From: an uncultured Prevotella sp.
GTDB lineage: Bacteria; Bacteroidota; Bacteroidia; Bacteroidales; Bacteroidaceae
Reading direction: 5' to 3'
Assembly: GCA_900316565.1 (NCBI GenBank)
Contig: ONDK01000006.1
Coordinates: forward strand, 1-62,095
DNA length: 62,095 nucleotides
Below, piece after piece: positions 27,105-34,933 of this stretch. The position numbers were made by a program, and so were the translations under genes. Every line of letters begins with the position of its first letter. The stretch's first letter is position 1. The notes beneath the pieces were generated by a model, which was not told where the DNA came from, searched no databases, and saw nothing but the letters and a program-made list of their open reading frames with translations.

Positions 27105-27449
27105 ATGCAAATAGAAGTTCTGAAATCAAAACTCCATTGTGTAACCGTTACTGAGGCAAATCTCAACTACATGGGCAGCATCACTATTGATGAGGACCTT
27201 ATGGATGCCGCAGGACTTATTGCCGGGGAGAAAGTACAGATCGTAGACAATAATAACGGTGAGCGCCTTGAGACATATATCATCAAAGGTGAACGCGGCT
27301 CAGGTTGCATATGTCTTAATGGTGCTGCGGCGCGGAAAGTGCAGGTCGGTGATACGGTTATTATTATAGCATACGCCATCATGGATTTTGAAGAGGCAAA
27401 GACATACAAGCCGATAGTTGTTTTTCCAAAGGAAGGCAATAAGCTTTAA
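27105..27449 (+). CDS. panD: Aspartate 1-decarboxylase
   Basis: 114 residues. A pyruvoyl enzyme making beta-alanine from aspartate for pantothenate. The self-cleavage site YMGSITID places Gly24-Ser25 exactly as expected; [16 protein letters not shown] forms the rest of the active site (Arg, Tyr/Cys region). Length is typical. It follows panC by 6 bases, then a strong terminator. Confidence 0.95.
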   Translation: MQIEVLKSKLHCVTVTEANLNYMGSITIDEDLMDAAGLIAGEKVQIVDNNNGERLETYIIKGERGSGCICLNGAAARKVQVGDTVIIIAYAIMDFEEAKTYKPIVVFPKEGNKL

Positions 27450-27508
27450 ATCCTTTCTTTATTTCGAAAAGAAACCCGCGATTACGAAAATCAAATTATT
27501 TACGATAC

Positions 27509-27548
27509 AAGAGGCTTTCTCAGATTGATTTGAGAAAGCCTCTTTTTT
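27509..27548 (+). terminator. Terminator after panCD
   Basis: AAGAGGCTTTCTCA pairs perfectly with TGAGAAAGCCTCTT, followed by six T. Confidence 0.9.
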
Positions 27549-27629
27549 ATTTATAAACTTAACCATCTTCTTATTTATCATAATCATCATTACGTCGGAA
27601 CAGTGATGCAAATATTTTATTGTTATTCC

Positions 27630-27660
27630 TTGGATTATTTACATCTATTCTGTAAATTTG
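27630..27660 (+). promoter_or_regulatory. Promoter of the tandem-repeat protein gene
   Basis: TTG at 27630-27632, 20 bases, TAAATTTG at 27653-27660; start codon at 27685. Confidence 0.65.
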
Positions 27661-27684
27661 CCATGTTGAACAAAAAAGCAGCTT

Positions 27685-28107
27685 ATGAGAAGGATATTAT
27701 TCGTGGCATTGTGTGTTATGATTACTGTAACAGCAATGGCGCAAAGCAACAGAACAGTTGAAACACAGAAGGACCGTTATGGTCATGTTACCGGGACTGC
27801 GACGACCACTACCGACAGCCGTGGCAACAAGAAGACCGTATATAAGGACCGTTACGGGCACATTACCGGTCGGAGCGAGACGCGAGTCGGTTACAATGGG
27901 CAGAGTACCACAACCTATAAGGACCCCTACGGCCACATTACCGGTTCCAGCACCACTAAGCCAACCTACAACGGCACCACCACAACTTATAAAGACCCAT
28001 ACGGTCACGTTACCGGTTCCAGCACGACAAAGCCGACATACAACGGTAGCACGACGACATACAAAGACCGGTATGGTAATACAGTAGGAATATCAACGAC
28101 AAAGTAG
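27685..28107 (+). CDS. Secreted protein of 24-residue tandem repeats
   Basis: 140 residues: a signal peptide ending AMAQ, then about four and a half units of period 24. Each unit has K-D-(R/P)-Y-G-H-(V/I)-T-G followed by a Ser/Thr-rich part ending T-T-T-Y. Units 3 and 4 are nearly identical (KDPYGHITGSSTTKPTYNG and its VTG version). The DNA repeats (72 bases) differ mostly at third codon positions, so the protein sequence is conserved. The pattern suggests beta-hairpin repeats of a surface or matrix protein, somewhat like YD/RHS-type repeats. No function is known. It has its own promoter. Confidence 0.7.
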   Translation: MRRILFVALCVMITVTAMAQSNRTVETQKDRYGHVTGTATTTTDSRGNKKTVYKDRYGHITGRSETRVGYNGQSTTTYKDPYGHITGSSTTKPTYNGTTTTYKDPYGHVTGSSTTKPTYNGSTTTYKDRYGNTVGISTTK

Positions 28108-28168
28108 TTTCCTTTCAGAAAACCACTGCACCAGATTAGTTTCCTTTCAGGAAGCCATTCTTATGGCA

Positions 28169-29563
28169 TCACTCACTCGTGTTGTCATCTATCATCTGCT
28201 GAATTTCATAGTCGTCCATTTCCCTGTCCAGGCGGTCGCGCCACAGGTACTTACGTGTTTCATGGACTATTATTCCATTCAGTGCCAACAGACTGATAAG
28301 GTTTGGTATGGCCATCAATGCATTCATGCAATCGGCCAGGTTCCAGACCACGTCAAGACTGACTACTGAGCCCACGAAGACTGCTATGATATACAGTATG
28401 CGGTATAGAGGGACCCATCTCCTACCCTTCAAATACTCAACAGCCCGCTCACCGTAGTAGCTCCAGCCGAGGATGGTGCTGAAGGCAAACGTAAGCAGAC
28501 CGAAGGTAAGCAATGGCGCTCCAATAAAAGGTATGTGGCAAAAAGCCAGGTGTGTGAGCTTGGCACCATCGCTTGCACTTATCTGCGGATCGGCGATAAT
28601 GCAGCTCACAACGACCAGTCCTGTCATAGCGCAGATTACAACGGTGTCCCAGAAAGTTCCGCTCGATGAAACCAAAGCCTGACGTACCGGATTTTTTGTC
28701 TGAGCCGCAGCAGCAACTATGGGCGCGGAGCCTAGTCCCGACTCGTTGGAGAACAGTCCGCGGGCTATACCATAGCGTGCGGCAAGCATAATGACCGTTC
28801 CTGTCGTTCCGCCGGCAGCGGCTTTCAAGGAGAAGGCCTCAGAAACGATAAGCTTGAGGGCCGGCCAGAGAAAGGCGTGGTTTACACATAATATATATAT
28901 ACATCCGAAGACATAGAAGAGAGCCATGAAAGGAACCAGCGCACTGCACACGCGGGCTATGCTCTTCACTCCTCCAATGATGACAATACCGGCGATGACG
29001 CATATCACGGCACCTGTCGCCCATGTCGGAATGCCCCATGAGGTCTGGGCAAGTGTCGATATGGCGTTGGCCTGTACCGTGTTGCCGATGCCGAAAGAAG
29101 CGCAGGCGGTAAAGAAGGCGAACAGTGTTGCTAGCCATTTCCAGCCCAGTCCGCGTTCGAGAGCATACATAGGTCCACCAAGCATTCTGCCATCCTTGGT
29201 CTTCACACGGTATTTTATTGCCAACAGTCCCTCAGAATATTTCGTTGCAATGCCGAAGACACCCGTCAGCCAGCACCAGAGCACTGCTCCTGGACCTCCA
29301 AGCGCCACGGCCGTTCCGACACCAATGATGTTTCCTGTTCCTATCGTCGCAGCAAGAGCTGTGGCCAGAGCCCCAAACTGGCTCACATCGCCTGTGGACC
29401 CTTTGTCCCTTTTGACGCTGAGCCTTATCGCAGTGAAGATTTTTCGCTGTGGAAACTTTAGTCGGATGGTCAGGAATATATGCGTACCGAGCAGGAGAAT
29501 TATCATTGGCCATCCCCATAGAAAACCGCTGATTTGGGTTAAAACATCATTGATTGTCTGCAT
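28169..29563 (-). CDS. Sodium:alanine symporter, AgcS/AlsT family
   Basis: 464 residues with about 10-11 transmembrane segments. Family signatures: GALATALAATIGTGNIIGVG near 65-85, GGPGAVLWCW, and GLFSNESGLGSAPIVAAAAQT near 260-280. Imports alanine or glycine with sodium across the inner membrane. It has its own minus-strand promoter (29594-29601). The 3' end lies 62 bases from the tandem-repeat protein, tail to tail, where the 13-base sequence TAGTTTCCTTTCA occurs twice. Confidence 0.93.
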   Translation of the reverse strand: MQTINDVLTQISGFLWGWPMIILLLGTHIFLTIRLKFPQRKIFTAIRLSVKRDKGSTGDVSQFGALATALAATIGTGNIIGVGTAVALGGPGAVLWCWLTGVFGIATKYSEGLLAIKYRVKTKDGRMLGGPMYALERGLGWKWLATLFAFFTACASFGIGNTVQANAISTLAQTSWGIPTWATGAVICVIAGIVIIGGVKSIARVCSALVPFMALFYVFGCIYILCVNHAFLWPALKLIVSEAFSLKAAAGGTTGTVIMLAARYGIARGLFSNESGLGSAPIVAAAAQTKNPVRQALVSSSGTFWDTVVICAMTGLVVVSCIIADPQISASDGAKLTHLAFCHIPFIGAPLLTFGLLTFAFSTILGWSYYGERAVEYLKGRRWVPLYRILYIIAVFVGSVVSLDVVWNLADCMNALMAIPNLISLLALNGIIVHETRKYLWRDRLDREMDDYEIQQMIDDNTSE

Positions 29564-29593
29564 ATAATGTCGGCTAAATTCACGTTATTAATG

Positions 29594-29601
29594 CAAAGGT
29601 A
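29594..29601 (-). promoter_or_regulatory. Promoter -7 element of the AgcS gene
   Basis: TACCTTTG on the minus strand, about 30 bases before the start at 29563. Confidence 0.55.
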
Positions 29602-29644
29602 GTAAAAAAATAAGATTTCGTTAGCTGTTTGAAATTATTTTTAT

Positions 29645-29652
29645 TAATTTTG
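29645..29652 (+). promoter_or_regulatory. Promoter -7 element of the DUF4738 gene
   Basis: TAATTTTG, 26 bases before the start codon at 29679; divergent from the AgcS promoter. Confidence 0.5.
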
Positions 29653-29678
29653 TGTCCAAATAAATCAAATATATACAA

Positions 29679-30239
29679 ATGAAACGTATTCTGTTCTTTT
29701 TGCTTCTCTCACCATTTATACTTGGTTTCACGTCATGTAAGGATAAGAAAGAGAGCAAGGACATTATAACAAAGATGCCTGACAAGCCAAAGAAGCAGTC
29801 AGGTCCGATGACGATGTCTACCGGTGATATCCCTCCACGCACCATCAGTTGGATGGGAGGTAATTACACTATCAAGATATCCCGCAATGCCGACAAATCG
29901 CTTCCGCTCATTGAGGATGCCTCGGGTAACAAATACTATGACAACCGTGTAAGGCTGAGCATCACCCGCAGTGATGGGTCGAGTTTCTTTGACAGGACAT
30001 ACACCGCGGAGGACTTCAAACAATATACCAACTCTTCGGTAACAAAGAATTGGGGACTGACGGGCTTTAATTTTGACACCCTTGCTGATGGGAAGCTCCT
30101 TTTCGCCATCGCCATCGGCTCTCCTGATGAGATGGCCGACAATGAGTTCGTGCCTCTTACGCTTTCCATAGACAGTCAGGGCAACGTGTCTGTGTCATCC
30201 CAGGTTCATCAGGACGATGAGTCTGCCGATGATGAATAG
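29679..30239 (+). CDS. DUF4738-like lipoprotein
   Basis: 186 residues. Lipoprotein signal with lipobox FTSC (Cys20). A charged linker precedes a beta-rich domain with RTISWMGGNYTIKISRNAD, FDRTYTAEDFK and GLTGFNFDTLADGKLLFAIA. These features match the Bacteroidales family I recall as DUF4738; its function is unknown. The C terminus is acidic (DDESADDE). It is divergent from AgcS, with a shared terminator before the tRNA. Confidence 0.65.
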   Translation: MKRILFFLLLSPFILGFTSCKDKKESKDIITKMPDKPKKQSGPMTMSTGDIPPRTISWMGGNYTIKISRNADKSLPLIEDASGNKYYDNRVRLSITRSDGSSFFDRTYTAEDFKQYTNSSVTKNWGLTGFNFDTLADGKLLFAIAIGSPDEMADNEFVPLTLSIDSQGNVSVSSQVHQDDESADDE

Positions 30240-30270
30240 AATGTGGATAAAATAAGGCTTTAATCCAACC

Positions 30271-30311
30271 AAAAAAGGCAAGCATTTGATAATCAAATGC
30301 TTGCCTTTTTT
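30271..30311. terminator. Shared terminator, DUF4738 gene and tRNA-Val
   Basis: GGCAAGCATTTGA pairs with TCAAATGCTTGCC with a three-base loop, and A/T runs on both sides. It terminates the DUF4738 gene on plus and tRNA-Val(GAC) on minus, whose 3' end is at 30313. Confidence 0.9.
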
Positions 30312-30312
30312 G

Positions 30313-30386
30313 TGTCGACACTTGGATTCGGACCAAGGACCCCCACCATGTCAAGGTGATACTCTAACCAACTGAGCTATGCCGAC
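30313..30386 (-). tRNA. tRNA-Val, anticodon GAC
   Basis: 74 bases forming a full cloverleaf: acceptor GTCGGCA/TGTCGAC with discriminator A, D arm GCTC/GAGT, anticodon stem TCACC/GGTGG with loop TTGACAT (anticodon GAC), T stem CTTGG/CCAAG with loop TCCGAAT. No CCA is encoded. It reads codons GUC and GUU. A minus-strand TACCTTTG lies just upstream (30406-30413). Confidence 0.93.
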
Positions 30387-30405
30387 GCTCTCCTGAAAAG
30401 CGGTG

Positions 30406-30413
30406 CAAAGGTA
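30406..30413 (-). promoter_or_regulatory. Promoter -7 element of tRNA-Val(GAC)
   Basis: TACCTTTG on the minus strand, 19 bases upstream of the mature tRNA 5' end. Confidence 0.6.
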
Positions 30414-30486
30414 CGATAATAATTTTATAAAACGAAAAACATGGTATGTATATTAAGTTATATTAACATTAAAACATGCCCAGCCT

Positions 30487-31923
30487 TCATCCGAATAGTG
30501 TCCTTAACGCCTCCTCAACTTTCCTTACCGGATGAATCTGGATATTAAATTTAGAAACATCGAGGCCCTGCATATTGTATTTTGGAATGATGATATGTCC
30601 GAAGCCCAGCTTTGAAGCCTCAGCGATGCGCTGTACTATCCTGTCGACGGGGCGCACCTCTCCGCTCAGTCCGACTTCACCACACATACACCATCCTTGT
30701 TCTATCGGCGTATCGACATTACTCGACAGCACGGCTGCAATGACACTTAAGTCCATAGCCATATCGGTAACCCTCAGACCACCGGCTATATTCAAGAAAA
30801 CGTCCTTCTGCATGAGTTTGAAACCTACCCGCTTTTCAAGTACAGCCAGCAGCATGTTCAGCCGGCGCTGGTCAAATCCCGTTGCCGAACGTTGTGGCGT
30901 ACCATAAGCTGCCGACGAAACAAGTGCTTGTGTCTCAACGAGGAACGGCCTTATGCCTTCAATGGTACTTGAAATGGCAATACCTGACAGTCCCTCGTGG
31001 TCCTGGGTAAGCAGAAGCTCCGAAGGATTGTTCACCTGTCGCAGCCCTCCCGACTGCATCTCGTAGATACCCAACTCACTTGTTGAGCCGAACCGATTCT
31101 TAATGCAGCGCAGAATTCTGTACATATAGTGCTGGTCGCCCTCGAACTGAATGACCGTGTCTACGATATGCTCCAGTATCTTTGGTCCTGCAAGAGTGCC
31201 CTCCTTATTGATGTGGCCGATGAGAATAACCGGCACACCGCTGCTCTTGGCAAAGCGGAGCAGTGCCGAGGCACATTCACGCACCTGTGATATGCTCCCC
31301 GGCGACGATTCCACGCCACTGGTCTCTATGGTCTGGATGGAATCTATGACGACAATCTGCGGCTCAGTCTTCTTGATGTTCTCAAAGATACTCTCAAGGG
31401 AAGTCTCACTGAGCAGCAGGAGGTTCTCCCCTCCCCTACTGCCCCCGGCACTGTTTCCTTCTGATGGCGAGGTGTTCTCCTCCAGTCGCTCCGCTCTCAT
31501 CTTAACCTGATGCGGACTCTCCTCACCACTGACGTACAAGACCTTTTCCTTAAGTCCGAGAACGGTCTGAAGTATAAGCGTACTCTTGCCTATTCCTGGC
31601 TCGCCGCCAAGGAGAACGATACTCCCCGGCACCAGTCCTCCGCCCAAGACACGGTTCAACTCATTGTCGCCCATGTCGATGCGCGGCTCATCAGCCGACG
31701 GTATCTCACTCAAACGGTAGGGTCTGTTACCCCTCCGTCCGCCGACAGCGTTAAGAGCAGAGGCGGCACCTAACGCTGCATCACTATTTGCCGACGGAGC
31801 GTTGGCCGGGATGCGTATCTCCTTAAAGGTGTTCCACTGCCCACAATTCGGACAGCGTCCGATCCATTTCGTCGAGTCATAACCGCAGTTCTCGCAGACA
31901 TATGCTATCTTGTCTTTTGCCAT
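30487..31923 (-). CDS. radA: DNA repair protein RadA
   Basis: 478 residues. RadA (Sms) is a RecA-like hexameric helicase promoting branch migration in recombination. The N-terminal zinc finger is CENCG...CPNCG (Cys10, 13, 24, 27). Walker A is GGEPGIGKST near 105. The RadA-specific KNRFGS motif lies near 265, and the C-terminal domain is Lon-protease-like (ADP-ribose-binding fold) with the GEVGLSGEVRPV stretch. Linker residues 40-65 are low-complexity Ala/Ser. The radA -7 element TACTTTTG is at 31962-31969. Confidence 0.96.
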   Translation of the reverse strand: MAKDKIAYVCENCGYDSTKWIGRCPNCGQWNTFKEIRIPANAPSANSDAALGAASALNAVGGRRGNRPYRLSEIPSADEPRIDMGDNELNRVLGGGLVPGSIVLLGGEPGIGKSTLILQTVLGLKEKVLYVSGEESPHQVKMRAERLEENTSPSEGNSAGGSRGGENLLLLSETSLESIFENIKKTEPQIVVIDSIQTIETSGVESSPGSISQVRECASALLRFAKSSGVPVILIGHINKEGTLAGPKILEHIVDTVIQFEGDQHYMYRILRCIKNRFGSTSELGIYEMQSGGLRQVNNPSELLLTQDHEGLSGIAISSTIEGIRPFLVETQALVSSAAYGTPQRSATGFDQRRLNMLLAVLEKRVGFKLMQKDVFLNIAGGLRVTDMAMDLSVIAAVLSSNVDTPIEQGWCMCGEVGLSGEVRPVDRIVQRIAEASKLGFGHIIIPKYNMQGLDVSKFNIQIHPVRKVEEALRTLFG

Positions 31924-31961
31924 AGATTATAATTTTCTATTTCCAGTGCTGTAATCATTCG

Positions 31962-31969
31962 CAAAAGTA
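31962..31969 (-). promoter_or_regulatory. radA promoter, -7 element
   Basis: TACTTTTG on the minus strand, about 40 bases before the radA start. Confidence 0.55.
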
Positions 31970-32006
31970 CGAAAAAAAGGTACTACATCAAAGTATTTTA
32001 CGTGAA

Positions 32007-32276
32007 TTAACTTCCGGCATCAGCTTTTATAAACGACAGAAATACAGAATTGAATTGTAATGAAACAAATGGCATCACGATACCTGATGATACCAAGGAA
32101 AGCAACTTTGGGAATAAGGTATTCAATTGGTTGTACCCATTCTTGGACAAGAACGGGATTAGTGCCTCGAAGAGGTACACTAGCACGTAGTGCGCATATA
32201 TTATATACATGCAGTTTTCTTTGTAGGAGTTGGTGACATAATGTGCATTGGTAACTGAACACCTATTTGGAAAATA
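32007..32276 (-). pseudogene. Possible membrane acyltransferase 3'-end remnant
   Basis: An open stretch of 89 codons on the minus strand ending in TAA at 32007, without a good start. It reads like the C-terminal end of a membrane protein: YKENCMYIIYAHYVLVYLF then a second hydrophobic segment (LLSLVSSGIVMPFVSLQF). The SKYSMxIYLxHP-like look recalls the last helices of acyltransferase-3 proteins, but the match is weak. The 5' part is absent. It may equally be spurious AT-rich sequence. Confidence 0.25.
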
Positions 32277-32302
32277 TCAAAAAACATTACAATATTTCAG
32301 CA

Positions 32303-32470
32303 CCTATACTTTTACGTTGTAAGTGTACGGAAAAAACGATGTAAAACCATATGTTTTACACGATAAGTGTACGGAAAATACAACGCAAAACGGCCTTACT
32401 TACAAACCTCTGTATACCAATTAGTTGCAAGGCTAAATCCAAACATGTGGTGTTCTGAAAAAACTTTACA
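32303..32470 (+). repeat. Dispersed non-coding repeat, copy B
   Basis: Two 44-base units (core motifs at 32319 and 32363) of the TTTTAC-GTAAGTGTACGGAAAA-GTAAAA type, then a tail colinear with copy A at 6921. In this copy TTTTACGTTG and CGATGTAAAA can form a ten-pair stem with two G-U pairs, and TGTAAAAC/GTTTTACA forms a second hairpin between the units. No coding potential is evident. Together with the remnant at 32007 this fills the 660-base gap between radA and the patatin gene. Confidence 0.75.
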
Positions 32471-32583
32471 CAAATTCTCTTTAAGAAAAGTCTGATATTT
32501 TCTTTGCTATGCCGTTATTTATATTTATTTTTGTCTTGTGAAAGAAGAATGAAGGTGGACTAATTTGGTTCATCAGTGCTGAA

Positions 32584-33549
32584 ATGATTATGGCTATGGT
32601 TGGTTCAAGGAAGATTCTAGCAAAGATTTTCAAGAGCGAGCGTCGTGATGTGGCACTGGTACTTTCCAGTGGCGGTGCCCGCGGAATAGCACATATCGGA
32701 GCTATCGACTCGCTCATGGCGCATGGGTTTAACATCACCTCTGTGGCAGGGACGTCATTTGGTTCCATTGTTGCAGGGATGTATGCTATGGGGCATCTTG
32801 ATGACTTTAAGGAGTGGATGGCCGGTATCGATAAGAAAGCCATCCGCAGATATACTGATTACTCCCTGTCGCTGTCATACTTCGTGAAGGGAGAGCGCAT
32901 CATTGACGAATTGAAGAAGATAGCCCCCGACAGGGATATCGAGGACTTGCCGATACCGTTTGCCTGCGTGTCAACGGACTGGAAGACAGGCCGTGAGATA
33001 GTCTTTGACAAAGGAAGCATCTGGCAGGCTATACGTGCTTCCATCTCCGTTCCCGGGATGTTCGCCCCCATGGAACTCGATAACCACATACTCATCGACG
33101 GAGGAATAACGAACCCACTACCCCTTGACCGCGTAGTAAGGAAAAGCGACGACCTCTTGGTTGGAGTCAATGTCAGCGGTCATGACTATGGAAGTATATG
33201 GGAACGACGTCACGCTGCCAGATTGCGGCAGATAAGGAACTCTAAGGCCCTGCAGTTCCTCAACCGTCTTGTGCCTGGTGTTGCCGGTGCTGACATGAAC
33301 TTCTTCACCCTCCTTGACCAGACCTTTTCGATATCAATTTCCCAGAATGCGCGCCGTGCAATACTCCTGAATCCTCCTGATATCCTTGTGGATATCCCAA
33401 TGCGACGGTTCGGCGGCGGCGACTATGACAAATATGCTCAGATACATGCCGTGGGCTCTCATAAGACCGACAAGGCCATAGAAGCTTTCCTAAAGAAGCC
33501 TCTATTGCAATATGACAAGCCGGCATGGCTGAAAAAGCTGACCGTGTGA
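32584..33549 (+). CDS. Patatin-like phospholipase
   Basis: 321 residues. Catalytic dyad: the nucleophile Ser in VAGTSFGSIVAG (near 60) and Asp in LIDGGITNPLP (near 178). The oxyanion-hole glycines are in SSGGARGIAHIG (29-40). The start is uncertain: in-frame ATGs lie at 32584, 32590 and 32596. No signal peptide, so probably a cytoplasmic or membrane-associated lipid acyl hydrolase. Substrate unknown. The convergent Rep_3 gene ends 66 bases after it. Confidence 0.9.
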   Translation: MIMAMVGSRKILAKIFKSERRDVALVLSSGGARGIAHIGAIDSLMAHGFNITSVAGTSFGSIVAGMYAMGHLDDFKEWMAGIDKKAIRRYTDYSLSLSYFVKGERIIDELKKIAPDRDIEDLPIPFACVSTDWKTGREIVFDKGSIWQAIRASISVPGMFAPMELDNHILIDGGITNPLPLDRVVRKSDDLLVGVNVSGHDYGSIWERRHAARLRQIRNSKALQFLNRLVPGVAGADMNFFTLLDQTFSISISQNARRAILLNPPDILVDIPMRRFGGGDYDKYAQIHAVGSHKTDKAIEAFLKKPLLQYDKPAWLKKLTV

Positions 33550-33615
33550 TGAACTGTGGCTTTTTAAAGAGAAGCGAAAATCCTCTAACTCCCTAAAGGA
33601 GAAAAAAGAAAGCGT

Positions 33616-34773
33616 TTACACTTCAGTGACGACAGTGTTGGGCACCTCGTGCTCTTTGAGAAGATGGTCTATCGACTTAAACGTATAGGCGGCCTTGTCC
33701 TTTACATACATTGTCTTGAAGCGTGTCCGGAGTTCCATCAGCTTTTGTACAGCCTCGCTGTAAGTGTCGGCAGTGATACGTGCAGCGAGTTTTCCCGCGT
33801 TTGTAGCGGTAAAACCGAAATAGTTTGTGAGCATCTGCGCAAACTGCTTCTTCTGCGCCTCCGTAGCTTCCTTCAGTTGTGTGTTCAACTGGTCGTCGGC
33901 CTTGAAGATGTTGAAGATCAGCTCATCAGGCTCACCGCCACGCTGACCATTGTCGTATTTCTTCTCGTAGTCGAAGTAGCAGTCGCAATAACCCTCGCTG
34001 GCCAGCTCCTTCAGCTCCGCTTTGGCAGGTTCGAGGACGCGCCGGCAGAAGTCGGAAAACTTCTTGTAGTTGTTTTCCAGCCGGAGCATCTTACGGAACT
34101 CCAATGTCTTGATGACGGTCCGACCCTGTTGCAGCCACGACTCTATATACATATATATACGCTGCGTATAGCGGTTCTTGCATGCGAAGACGATTTGCTT
34201 TCCGAGCTTATGGTATCCGAGAGTGTCCACAGACACCAGCCGCTCAGCCACGCCACGGTCCAACTTCAGGATAGCGTATTTATTATATGTATGGTCATTG
34301 GGAATATATACATCGCAGAGGTTGGTCGCCTTGGTATATTTTCTTCCCTCCGCGGTCTTATAGGGAATTTCTATTGGGATAGACGCCAGCATTTTCAGCG
34401 AGTTGCGCAGCTGAGGATAGTGGTTCGGGTCCACGCCTAACTCTTTGAATGGCAACTTCACCGGTAGACGTCCGTCCTCGTCGAGCTCAGTTGTTGTAAA
34501 GAGACTCAGCTCCTGATTGCGCTTGTTATTGAGGATGCCGTGGAGGATGCTCTGCAGGTTCTCCACCACGCTGACAAGAATCCTTATCTGTATAAGCGAG
34601 TAGTCGTGACGCATCATCGTCACGGCAATTGGCTGCACGAGCCATGTCTCGTCCTCAATAGGTATAAGGTCGGCCGACAAGCCGCGCTTTACCGGTTTCT
34701 TCTGCGCCTTTGCACCGCGTTTCTTCGGCTTCTGGGCGGTTGTCGTCTTTGCTCCTGTCTTCTTTGTTGCCAT
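33616..34773 (-). CDS. Rep_3-family replication initiator-like protein
   Basis: 385 residues. Residues 1-35 are a Lys/Ala/Thr-rich basic tail (TKKTGAKTTTAQKPKKRGAK). The body has the paired winged-helix layout of plasmid RepB/RepA (Rep_3) initiators: LVQPIAVTMMRHDYSLIQIR near 45-64, SLKMLASIPIEIPYKT near 130, then a second winged helix with KSIDHLLKEH near the C terminus. No plasmid partition, mobilisation or iteron sequences are visible around it, and neighbours are housekeeping genes, so it appears to be a chromosomal relative. Function is unknown. It is divergent from the CobW-type gene. Confidence 0.75.
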   Translation of the reverse strand: MATKKTGAKTTTAQKPKKRGAKAQKKPVKRGLSADLIPIEDETWLVQPIAVTMMRHDYSLIQIRILVSVVENLQSILHGILNNKRNQELSLFTTTELDEDGRLPVKLPFKELGVDPNHYPQLRNSLKMLASIPIEIPYKTAEGRKYTKATNLCDVYIPNDHTYNKYAILKLDRGVAERLVSVDTLGYHKLGKQIVFACKNRYTQRIYMYIESWLQQGRTVIKTLEFRKMLRLENNYKKFSDFCRRVLEPAKAELKELASEGYCDCYFDYEKKYDNGQRGGEPDELIFNIFKADDQLNTQLKEATEAQKKQFAQMLTNYFGFTATNAGKLAARITADTYSEAVQKLMELRTRFKTMYVKDKAAYTFKSIDHLLKEHEVPNTVVTEV

Positions 34774-34808
34774 TGTTCTTTTTACAGGTTTTGTATCTGT
34801 TTTGGCGG

Positions 34809-34839
34809 CAAAGGTAGTAATAAATTATTTGAACTCAAA
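34809..34839 (-). promoter_or_regulatory. Promoter of the Rep_3-like gene
   Basis: On the minus strand TTTG (34836-34839), 19 bases, TACCTTTG (34809-34816): a full consensus match, 36 bases before the start codon. Confidence 0.7.
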
Positions 34840-34844
34840 ACAAT

Positions 34845-34872
34845 TGCGACAAAAAAATATTAATTTGTCGCA
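34845..34872. promoter_or_regulatory. Perfect inverted repeat, candidate operator
   Basis: TGCGACAAA (34845-34853), ten bases, TTTGTCGCA (34864-34872). It lies between the divergent promoters of the Rep_3-like and CobW-type genes, immediately upstream of the former's -33 box. It could be the site of an autoregulatory initiator or of a metal-responsive repressor; no regulator gene is adjacent. Confidence 0.45.
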
Positions 34873-34894
34873 GTCTTTTCTGGCATGATTTTTG

Positions 34895-34902
34895 TACCTT
34901 TG
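34895..34902 (+). promoter_or_regulatory. Promoter -7 element of the CobW-type gene
   Basis: TACCTTTG followed by CA, 31 bases before the ATG at 34934. The -33 region is poor, which suits a regulated promoter. Confidence 0.55.
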
Positions 34903-34933
34903 CATCCCATAAAACAAAAAAAAACAGAAGACA

